Positions 55,746 through 64,000 of a stretch of DNA of 64,000 nt are shown one piece after another. The notes beneath the pieces are model-generated. The model saw nothing but the letters and a program-made list of their open reading frames with translations, was not told where the DNA came from and made no database searches. The position numbers and the translations under genes are program-made. Origin of the DNA: Tretioscincus oriximinensis (lineage: Eukaryota > Chordata > Lepidosauria > Squamata > Gymnophthalmidae); assembly GCA_022410635.1 (NCBI GenBank), contig JAJVDF010001197.1:186027-250026 (forward strand). The letters run 5' to 3'. How positions within the stretch are numbered: the stretch's first letter is position 1; each line of letters starts with the position of its first letter.

Positions 55746-56451
55746 CAGCCTATATTATACTGTCAATCAACTTCAACTAATAAGATTCCTAACAAACTTT
55801 TACTACCCAGTTGTTCCTGAATTACTGGCCAGAATTGATTTCTCTCACCAAAGTCCCTCTGTTCTGTATTTTTAAAGAGCAAAATTGAACACAGTTCTTC
55901 AACTTCAATCATGTAGAAAAAAAATTGATTTTCCTCATTCCAAACTGTGTATAGCACTAATGCCAATAAAACTTTAATAAAGGAAGGCAAATCTACTGAC
56001 CTCCTTCCTTTCCAGTCATGCAAAACTCAACAGAAAACAAATTCTAATAAGCAAAATCATATATATATGATAGACACACCATGGATTCAAAACAAAAAAT
56101 GTGGAGTAATAGATAACTAATGCTGTTCCTTTGTTTTAGTTTCCTTCAAAAGGGGGCAAAGGTTAAAAAAAATGTCTCAATGGGATTATGAACAAATCCT
56201 GTGTAATTTAATTTTTTTTTGTTAGCATTTCTAAAATTATAATAGACCTCAAAGGTCTTTGGACTGTTTCCCTGAATCAAATGAAAAATAGAGCTGCTAA
56301 AAAATAAGACTTCCATGCTACCATTTTCACATGGGTTGGAAACTCATAGTCACTGAACAAACTAGAAACTACATGTCTCCAACACTTCTCCACTCCTGAA
56401 CCAGAAAGTTCTTGTTATCTGTACTAACTCAGAGCCGAACGATACCTATGA
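55746..56451. other. No recognisable feature
   Basis: Non-coding. No family match. Confidence 0.4.
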
Positions 56452-56740
56452 GGCACGAATGGCGCAGTCACTAAGGAGATGGTCTTTCATCTGGGAAATC
56501 AGGTTTCAATGCCCTGTGTCGGATGTGGGGAGGGGTGAGCTCCTTCCACTAGCCTGCAGCTCTAGCCAACTCAGCTATCCAAAAGAGATGTAAATTCATA
56601 ATCTTCATTTTAGTTAGGTAAATGAGTACCATCATTAACCTGTTGGGGAAGATAGAATAAGAAGTAAGCCTTCAGGCAAAAATGAACCCTGTAAACCACT
56701 CTGGAAAAGAGCAGGGTATAAAGCGTAATTATTNTTCTTC
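56452..56740 (+). mobile_element. tRNA-derived SINE, family B
   Basis: The head GGCACGAATGGCGCAGTCAC is the cleanest A-box region of the family (TGGCGCAGTCAC), with CAGGTTTCAATGCCC at the B-box site. The body matches 25870-26137. The 3' end GGGTATAAAGCGTAATTATT differs from the (TTC)n tail, and about 50 extra bases lie near 56580-56635. Confidence 0.82.
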
Positions 56741-57002
56741 TACCAGGTCTACTGGTAGAAGATAAGCCAGGTCTACTGATTCTGAACATAGGAAAGCATG
56801 GGAGCAAACAGCACATGGTAATGTTCCAAAGCATGCATGTTGGCCAACAGATTTAGTGGTCCTAAAATTGAGATGATAGAAAATGGGTTGCACTGCTAAT
56901 ATTGTTCCCACTAGTTCTGAACACAGAAGGTTAGCTTTATACTATATCTCTTTTTGTTCTGGGCTTGGGTACTGGTTTGCCAGCAGTCATGATTAAACAT
57001 GA

Positions 57003-57125
57003 TTATGTATTTACTTATGAATTTATGCCCCCGCCCTTCACCATAGGTCCCAGGGTTGGTAACAAAGGACTAAAGCAGCACAAAAAACATATCAGTAAAA
57101 AGTTTAAAATATCTACCGATAGACC
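57003..57125 (-). mobile_element. L2 LINE 3' tail fragment
   Basis: TGTATTTACTTATGAATTTATGCCCCCGCCC followed by a GGTCCCAGGG block and A-rich sequence corresponds to 49665-49780 of the L2 3' end. About 120 bases only. Confidence 0.6.
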
Positions 57126-57237
57126 CTTTTTGTTATAGATAACTATTTTGACTGTTTTTGCAGCCAAAGTTTGAAGCTGACCTGAGTAAACACCTTACCT
57201 ATTTCTTCCATTTTCAAAGTCACTGTAATAAGGTGAA

Positions 57238-57673
57238 TAGAGAAAAAATAATTATCACACAACACTAGGACCGGGGGGCATTCCTTGACATTAACAGGCA
57301 AAAAAGTGAGGACAGACAAAGGAAAGTATTTCTTTACCCAGAGGATCATCGTTCTATGAAATTTACTTCTGGAAGAGGTGATGTTAGCTAGCAGTCTGAA
57401 TAGCTTTAAGATAGGATTAGACTAGCTCATGGACATCAAGGGTATAACAGCTATTAGGATGGATATTTTGGTACCTTTGAGATGAAACAACAGGCAGTAT
57501 TTATGAAATACCATTTGCAGGGTGTCAAGAACAGGTGAAGATTTTGTGTTCTTCTCTTTCAGTCTGCCCAGGTGCAGTTGGTGGGCTACTGGTTGAGACA
57601 GAATGCTGGACTAGACATACTCTGGTCCCATTCAATAGATGTCCTCTTCTGTTCTTCTGTTCTTATCTTAAGC
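57238..57673 (+). mobile_element. CR1 LINE 3' end
   Basis: Plus-strand match to 62755-63170: CACACAACACTAGGACC, AGTGAGGACAGACAAAGGAAAG, GTCTGCCCAGGTGCAGTTGG, ending CTTCTGTTCTTCTGTTCTTAT, the CR1 terminal octamer-type repeat. Moderately diverged. Confidence 0.85.
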
Positions 57674-58539
57674 CTAGATTCCTGCATATTAAAATTTGGA
57701 AGCATATCCACCAGTAGAAATCTGCTTCAATAAAGCTTTCTCTTGCATAATGTAGTTAGAATCGTATGTGTTATGAAGAAAACTTTTCCCTCCACTTGGC
57801 CTCAGTTTGAATACATTTTTCATTTCTCTTGTCAGATATATACACTTACACNCACCCACCCAGCCACATCAAAATTGGCAGCCTATTATTTACAATTGGT
57901 ATGGGTATGTTTGTCAGCATTCTTGGTATAGCTTGAGAAATTCAAACTTGACAAATGTGCCTGGCAGGAAGGAGAGAACATTTGGCACAAGGATGTAAGA
58001 TAAAGATGTGATCAAAATATTCCTTGGCATCTTGAAAGCGTGCTTGGGAATGACAGATTTATTTACATCCATGGGAATTATTGCATTCAATATGGTTCCT
58101 GGCAGAAGGTGAACATTTAGTCAGTGAAGCTATGCAATCCTGGCTGTTATAGATGCCATCCTCAAGGCACACCAAACCCGGGGCAGATGCCTATGAAAAT
58201 CATCTTGTGACATATAAACAGATGTATATTCATAAAACTCAAAGCAAAACAAAATAAAAGTGTGCAGGGAAACCTTTGAACAATATGGCTGAACAACTGT
58301 GAAACAGTTTGTAAGGAAGTAGACCTTAGTTCTTTACAAGCTTGTAACAAAGTGTGGATAGATGCTCATCAGTTATGACAATATCTAAGATTCATTACCA
58401 GCAGCAGAGATTTGGGATATTTTTACATTTTGCCTTGAGGATGCCTTAAGCAATCAGAATGGGCCAATGGTATATCACAGATTAAATATGAGCAAACATG
58501 TTCCTGGGATATATTAAGGGAGAGAGTAGAATCTACTTC
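57674..58539. other. No recognisable feature
   Basis: Non-coding. No family match. Confidence 0.4.
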
Positions 58540-58735
58540 ACGCAAAGTAATGATTACTCTCTACCTTGATCAGATGACATCTGGGGTATTGTGTTCAATT
58601 CTGGTTACCCCAATTTAAAAAGGACATTGAAAAATTAGAGCAACTTCAAAGGAAGGTTACAAAGATGACGAGTGGTGTGAAAACTATGTTGTATGTGAAA
58701 TGGTGAGAGGATCTAGGGATATTTAGGCTGCAGGC
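58540..58735 (+). mobile_element. CR1-like LINE fragment (older subfamily)
   Basis: The plus strand encodes in broken frame DDIWGIVFNSGYPNLKR followed by LEQLQRKVTKM-like codons, the CR1 motif after the RT core (compare ECCVQFWSPHLKRDIVELQKVQQ at 62546). More diverged than the other CR1 pieces. Confidence 0.65.
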
Positions 58736-58754
58736 ATACATGTGTGTTGTACCA

Positions 58755-58906
58755 TGGGGATGGTGGAGAAGATAGAATGTAAGCTTCTGGGTGAAAAATA
58801 AGCTTGTAAGCTGCTTTGAATTCCTTTGGGTGGGAAAAACGAGGTCTAAAAACCCAGTTCTTCTCCTCCTCCTCCTCCTCCTCTTTTTCTTTTTCTTTTT
58901 CTTTTT

Positions 58907-58947
<41 letters not shown>
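58755..58947 (+). mobile_element. SINE family B 3' part with compound microsatellite
   Basis: GGAGAAGATAGAATGTAAGC to GTCTAAAAACCCAGTTCTTC matches the 3' half of family B. The tail has become (TCC)n, (TTTTTC)n and (CTA)n in succession (58858-58947). The tRNA head is missing. Confidence 0.78.
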
Positions 58948-59445
58948 GCTATTAAGTTAAATGAGATATTGTAAAAACAAATTGTAGCATAAGAGTTAGG
59001 GTCAGGTGGGATTTTCATCACAGTCATGTGCTGTAGGCATATACTGAAGCTGCTAATGAAAAAAGTCTCCTTGTCAAAACGATGTGAGGGCATTCTTATC
59101 AATGACAAAAATGTGAGAATGTGCTGTCAAAGTAGATGTGCTCACTTATTCCTAGATTCAGTGAAAACATCCAGAACATGCATGGGACAACCCTTGTGAA
59201 TATACTCTGTTCACCAGGTCATAAAACATTCTTGCATTTAGAAATTTATCATTCCATTAAGCTGGTTTGTTAGTTTACGTTTGTAGTTCCAAGAAATTTT
59301 TTTGATGTCCTTATTTTTTGGAAGAAACACAGACACATTCTGTACCAACAGTATCAATGGAAGGAAATAACTGGTAACAACTCTAGGAAGCATCTCATTT
59401 GGTTCAGCTTTACATTGGTGGGATAGATTTCCTCACTAGCATTAC
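58948..59445. other. No recognisable feature
   Basis: Non-coding. No family match. Confidence 0.4.
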
Positions 59446-59594
59446 AAGTCCTGAGAAGCATCTGAAGAAGTAGGCTTGTCTCTGAAAACTCANGCCACCT
59501 ACCTTTCTTTTGTCAATCTCTAAAGTGCTACACGACCTCCTTCATAGATTTTCCGGGCCCAGACTAACATGGCTATTTCTTTGAAATACTGTAA
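59446..59594 (+). repeat. Interspersed repeat, related to the foldback family
   Basis: GAGAAGCATCTGAAGAAGTAGG, CCACCTACCTTTC, CAATCTCTAAAGTGCTACAC and CAGACTAACATGGCTATTTC in the order of the single-arm form of the family at 60579-60776. Confidence 0.7.
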
Positions 59595-60278
59595 CTGAAC
59601 AGAAAATCAGACTTGGGAAATATATGTATGTTATACCTGCACTCTCCTTTCTTGTTTAAAAAACCTGAAGCTGACTTGGATAAAACCTTTATAACCTTTT
59701 CGTTTTCCCTTTAGAAGCACATACTTTTAATTCTCTGAAGATAAATGAATAAATAAATTGCTTGATTGCAGCCGACTTCAAAGAATAACCTGACAAAATA
59801 ATTGCCTTGAAAACAAATTAACAGCCTCTCAGAATATTTAGATAGAATTTCTTTTAGCAAATTCATTTTAATTTAGTATAAAAGAGATCTGTTCCTATCT
59901 TCTTTCTTGTACTTTCAGGTATTTAGTGAATCACTTTGGAGATTATAAACTAAGTTTAAGAGTCTTTTAACACTCTAAATAGGAGAAAGAGGGGGTGGTG
60001 CTACCATGTTAGTAAATGGGATGTCTGCCCTTTGGATGGATCCAGAAGAATAGGTTTCGAAACTGGTATGAGTGCCTGCCTCTCTCAACATCAACTCATA
60101 CTTTCTACTGCCTATGTTTACTCAAATCTTCTGAAGATCATCATCAGACTAAAACTGGAAGGTTGCCTGCAACACTAAATCCAGTTTAGCTGGATTGACT
60201 GGAATGGGTCAGGAAGCCAGTTAAACAGCAGAGGGTCCAAGACAGCAGCTGTTCTTTTAATTTTGAGAAAGGCCCTTT
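59595..60278. other. No recognisable feature
   Basis: Non-coding. No family match. Confidence 0.4.
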
Positions 60279-60443
60279 CTGGACTGGGCCTTATCCTGCA
60301 TTATGTCTCAGAATTAAAATCTACCAGTCACATACTAATGCAGGCTACTGAAAGAATCCTTCATTAATCTGCACCAGTATGTGGATGGTAGATCATTATT
60401 CTGAGATATAACCCAGAATAAGGGCTAGTACAGAAAGAGCCAT
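60279..60443. repeat. Palindromic MITE-like repeat, best copy
   Basis: The left arm GGCCCTTTCTGGACTGGGCC...TCTCAGAATTAAAATCTACC pairs with the right arm GGTAGATCATTATTCTGAGA...GGGCTAGTACAGAAAGAGCC over about 80 bases. Same family as 10265, 28723 and 29820. Confidence 0.7.
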
Positions 60444-60578
60444 ACTTGTTGTTTGTGTTTTACCCACATTTCTGAAGCATTACTGAAACTGCTGCTTCTT
60501 ATGTCTACCCACATCAAAACTTGTAGGGTAGAGAATCTACTTCTCTCACCAAAGGTATACTATCTATTTTATGGGTGT

Positions 60579-60776
60579 CAATTTCAGAGAAATATCCGTG
60601 TTAGTCTAGTAGAAAGTCCAGCAAAGGAGCTAGCAGCACTTTGAGACTAACTTGAGAAAAGTGGGTGGCATAAGCTTTCATAGACGCATCTGAAGAAGTA
60701 GACATGTCTACTACAAAAGCTTATGCCACCCACTTTTCTCAAGTTAGTCTCAAAGTGCTGCTTGCTCCTTTGCTGG
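60579..60776. mobile_element. Foldback retroposon-like insertion with 14-bp duplication
   Basis: Flanked by TATTTTATGGGTGT on both sides (60565-60578 and 60777-60790). Arms of about 75 bases (AGCACTTTGAGACTAACTTG, AAAAGTGGGTGGCATAAGCTT and complement) surround GCATCTGAAGAAGTAGAC. The left end carries the family's usual terminus in inverse (CAATTTCAGAGAAATATCCG). A 14-bp duplication fits retroposition better than cut-and-paste. Confidence 0.78.
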
Positions 60777-60790
60777 ATATTTTATGGGTG

Positions 60791-62023
60791 TAATTGAAGG
60801 AGTGTTTCAGTTTCATGCAAATCTGAATAATATCTCCAGAAAGCAACTAGAACATTTATTACAGTAAATATTTGATTATTGTTTCTTGGCCTAAAATAGA
60901 TGGAACAGGGTTGCTGTTGGTGAAACATTCATCCTACTGCCCAACACTTTCTTGTCTGATCAGGCTGTCTCAGATATGGTGCTGGAGGCCTCCAACAAAG
61001 TGGTTCTGGGACACCACTTGTAGGTCAGCTCAGGATTTCAAAGATTTTATGACAACTTAGGAGCTTTTTCCATTTCTCATTCGCCAGTGCACATTTTGCA
61101 AGGCGTATACTTAACCTGGTCTTTACAACAGAATGTTGATACTCCATTGTGCAGTTTGAATCCTCCCCCCTAAACAATTGGGCTGTTGACTCAAATGTGG
61201 ACTTTTTAAACTCCTTAGGACCCTGTATTAGATATGATGTGTTTGAACAAGCCTTTCGCTTGAACCTGCAGGTTGATCAGTTCATGCACAAACATTTTGA
61301 ATGTCTGATTGATCTGCAAATGCTCTTGTTGGGGCTCTGATCTTACTTTGGAATTGTAAATCAATAGAGCTATTGACACAACCACCTTCAGGAGTCCTCT
61401 GAAATCCTGCAGGCTCCTTGATGTAAAAGAGATCTGCTGCACATAATAAAGCAGAAAGGTCGATAGCTACAATGAAGTGACATAAATCCCAAAAGGAATC
61501 TGATTGAACACATGTATGAGCACACCAACATGTGGCAGCCTCTATTGAATCCTCAGATGGTCATTCAACAGAACTATTCCAGTGCCATTCTCATCTATCC
61601 CCCAAAAGAGATCAATATATCTAGTCATCAAATATTCACTGTAATCGATTTGCTAGTTTCTTTCTGAACAAAGTCATTCAGATTTGCATGAAATTAAACT
61701 CTATAAACCAGAAATAGTTTAGCAAAGGTGACTGAAGCACAATATATTGAATCAGTTTCAATATCCTTGCTTTAATTTAGAATATCAAAATATAATGGCT
61801 TAAGTCATTCATATCTGGATGCAACCTTAGATCTGTGCAAAAATTGTGAATTTGACAGGAAATAGACTTTGTTGTCACATTATACTTGAAGGGTGAGAAT
61901 TATGTACACACTGTAATTCCCACTGTATGATTTCAGAGGTCTAGGATTTAACCTCCAAACTTTCCTAACAAACTCATCATTATTTGTCCTCTAGTCATGG
62001 ATTAAAAAGATGCCCTTTTGTAG
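60791..62023. other. No recognisable feature
   Basis: Non-coding. Short open frames only, no family match. Confidence 0.4.
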
Positions 62024-62797
62024 TTGGCATGAAGAAAGACAAGTAATAAATGGACAGTTCTCTGAGTGGAAAGAGGTAAGAAGTGGGGTACCCCAGGGAT
62101 CTGTACTGGGACCCTTGCTTTTCAATATATTTATAAACGATCTGGATGCTGAGGTAAATAGTGAAGTAGCCAAGTTTGCTGACAACACTATACTGTTCAG
62201 AGTAGTGAAAACTGAAACTAACTGTAAGGCACTCCAGAGTGATCCATTGAAATTAGGTGAGTGGCCATAAACGTGGCAAATGCACTTCAATTTAAGCAAG
62301 TGCAAAGTCATGAACATTGGGGCAAAGAACCCCAACTACTCCTACCGCCTGATGGGAACTAAGCTTTCTGCAACTGAGCAAGAAAAGAATCTTGGGGTGT
62401 TGGTGGACAAATCAGTGATGTCAACCCAATGTGCAGCAGCAAAAAAGGCAAATTCCATGTTGGGGATAATTAGGAAAGGAATTGAAAACAAGTCAGCAAA
62501 TGTTGTTTTGCCTCTTTATAAATCTGTGGTGAGACCACATTTTGAATGCTGTGTTCAGTTCTGGTCACCACATCTCAAGAGGGATATTGTGGAACTACAG
62601 AAGGTGCAACAAGAATGATCAAGGGTCTGGATCCTTATGAAGTCAGGGTGAAATGTCTGGACCTCTTCAGCCTCGAAAGGCAACGTTTGAGAGGTGATCT
62701 GATTGAAATGTACAAAATCATGCATGGGATGGATAGGATGAATAGAGAAAAATGTTTTCTTTATCACACAACACTAGGACCAGAGGGCACTCCTTAA
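62024..62797 (+). pseudogene. CR1 ORF2, RT core to C-terminus, disrupted
   Basis: Reads SGVPQGSVLGPLLFNIFIND, VAKFADNTILFRVV, a TAA after GEWP (62268-62270), then in the same frame MHFNLSKCKVMNIGAKNPNY, EKNLGVLVDKSV, AKKANSMLGIIRKGIENKS, LYKSVVRPHFECCVQFWSPH. A one-base shift follows near 62615, then GLDPYEVRVKCLDLFSLERQRLRGDLIEMYKIMHG. The catalytic box is FADN in place of F/YADD, so the copy is inactive independent of the frame breaks. Confidence 0.9.
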
Positions 62798-63172
62798 AAC
62801 TGATGTGTAGAAAAGTGAGAACAGACAAAGGAAAGTATTTTTTCGTCCAGAGGGCCTGTGGAATTTACTTCCTGAAGTGGTAGTGGTAGCTAACAGCTTG
62901 GATAGTTTCAAGACAGGACTAGACATGTTTATGGACACCAAGTGTATAAATGGGTACTAGGATGGATGTCTGGATGTTGCCTCCGGGATGGAGCAGCAGG
63001 CAGGACTCCTGAAATACCATTTGCTGGGCGTCATGAACAGGTGCATATTTTGCTTTCCTCTGTTCAGACTGCCCAGGTACATCTGGTGGGCCTCTGTGTG
63101 ATACAGAATGCTAGACTAGATGGACTCTAGCCCAAACCAGTAAGGGTTGTTTTATGTTCTTATGTTCTTAAA
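62024..63172 (+). mobile_element. CR1 LINE, 5'-truncated
   Basis: Plus strand. RT core from VINGQFSEWKEV onward through the C-terminal domain, then the 3' UTR (GGATGTTGCCTCCGGGATGG, GTTCAGACTGCCCAGGT) and the terminal TTATGTTCTTATGTTCTTA. Truncated at the 5' end as usual for LINE insertions. Confidence 0.93.
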
Positions 63173-63282
63173 GACTTGTTACAAATATAGTAGTCCTGTA
63201 TTCACCTATCTTTGGGGATATCCTTTGAGTTGCAGTGTCTTTGCAGCTCTTTCCTTATTTTTTGACAGCTGCCAACATTTTC

Positions 63283-63599
63283 ATTTTATTTGTATACTGC
63301 CTTTCCAAAAAATTAATTTGCCCAAGGTGGCTTACAGCAAAGTTTTGTAATAAGTATAAGTACATTGCAAAATCACATGTTACACAAGATAATATATTGC
63401 AAAGAAACACAAAATCTTTAAATGGATAGAATTTAGGTCACATAGCAGACCTGAGAAAAGCAACCTATTTCTCCTCCAAGGTATCAGTGCCCAGGCAGGT
63501 AAGAAGATATGGTGATCCAGGCTGACCCCACTAAACCAACCTCAGGAGAAAAGGCAGTAGCAGAAATTTCAACACTTGAAACCACAAACAGCTGTATAA
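63283..63599 (-). mobile_element. Possible L2-like LINE 3' fragment
   Basis: The plus strand TTATTTGTATACTGCCTTTCC followed by GCCCAAGGTGGCTTACAGC has the layout of an L2-type 3' end on the minus strand. Upstream coding similarity was not recognised. Confidence 0.4.
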
Positions 63600-64000
63600 T
63601 AACATATTCTTGAAATTTTATAATCCAAAGTATTCAGCTTGTGTTTGGCTACAGCCCTGGCTAACTGTTAGAGTAACAGGTACTTGTGACTGCATACTTC
63701 CAANAAAAATAAGGTTTCTGGGTCCCAAGGAAGTTCAGTATCAGTTTTTTGTTGTGATTAGCAATGAACTGACTTCACATCAGATCTCTGAATCCTAGTT
63801 TTCCATTACAGTTTGGCTTTTATCCATAATGAAAATTTAGTTTCAACATTTGGTTTGTTCACTATAGTCAGNTTTTTAAACTTTATTACCAAATCCTCCT
63901 TCCTTTCCTGCCTCAAACTTCTATTTTGAGTTTTAGACTCTAGTCTTGGTATACACTTCAGTCTTTGCCTTTAGTCCAGTTTTTGTCTTCCAGTTCACCT
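63600..64000. other. No recognisable feature
   Basis: Non-coding. Pyrimidine-rich toward the window end. No family match. Confidence 0.4.

Noticed and set aside
58713..59108. Frame with polyvaline and poly-KE
   Set aside because: Compound microsatellite at a SINE tail.

Overview
The window reads as vertebrate intergenic or intronic DNA from a sauropsid, most likely a squamate reptile. No host gene exon, functional tRNA/rRNA gene or CRISPR array can be supported. What can be recognised is transposable elements. Long non-LTR elements of three clades (L1, L2, CR1) coexist with tRNA-derived SINEs, short hAT/Tc1-type foldbacks and small Helitrons, a mixture typical of lizard genomes. The species call is inference. 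Isolated single N bases occur throughout.

Layout. 1-505: L1 RT fragment. 1379-2530: CR1 with two internal deletions. 4640-4795: foldback repeat. 5843-6353, 16634-17064 and 20054-20584: three small Helitrons on the minus strand. 7066-7962: 5'-truncated L2. 8166-8355: SINE. 8609-9103: non-autonomous hAT with an 8-bp target duplication. 12275-12813: truncated L1 with a 9-bp duplication. 12926-13175 and 19038-19255: SINEs with an L2-type tail. 13450-14567: larger Helitron on the plus strand. 21528-24545: CR1 that keeps its 5' half (ORF1 esterase, endonuclease), interrupted by a 210-bp foldback. 24677-25150: triplet and AT-rich repeats. 25870-37640: scattered SINE, L2 and CR1 tails and a Tc1-type mini-palindrome.

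The best-preserved element is a full-length L1 at 37705-43351 on the minus strand. It has a 10-bp target duplication, a short 5' UTR, ORF1, endonuclease, reverse transcriptase and a G-quadruplex 3' UTR. Its two frameshifts both lie in G runs. Next is an older L1 (46669 to about 53930) that carries a possible solo LTR (48594-49058) and a nearly intact L2 (49660-53341) with a tandemly repeated 5' UTR. The rest holds further L2, CR1 and SINE pieces and a foldback with a 14-bp target duplication (60579-60776).

How they fit together: the L2-tailed SINEs end in the same roughly 40 bases as the L2 at 49660, so that L2 lineage probably supplied their reverse transcriptase. The Helitrons share a 3' hairpin/CTAG end but carry different cargo, including a CR1 RT fragment. 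The tails of the second SINE family are the apparent source of several triplet microsatellites.
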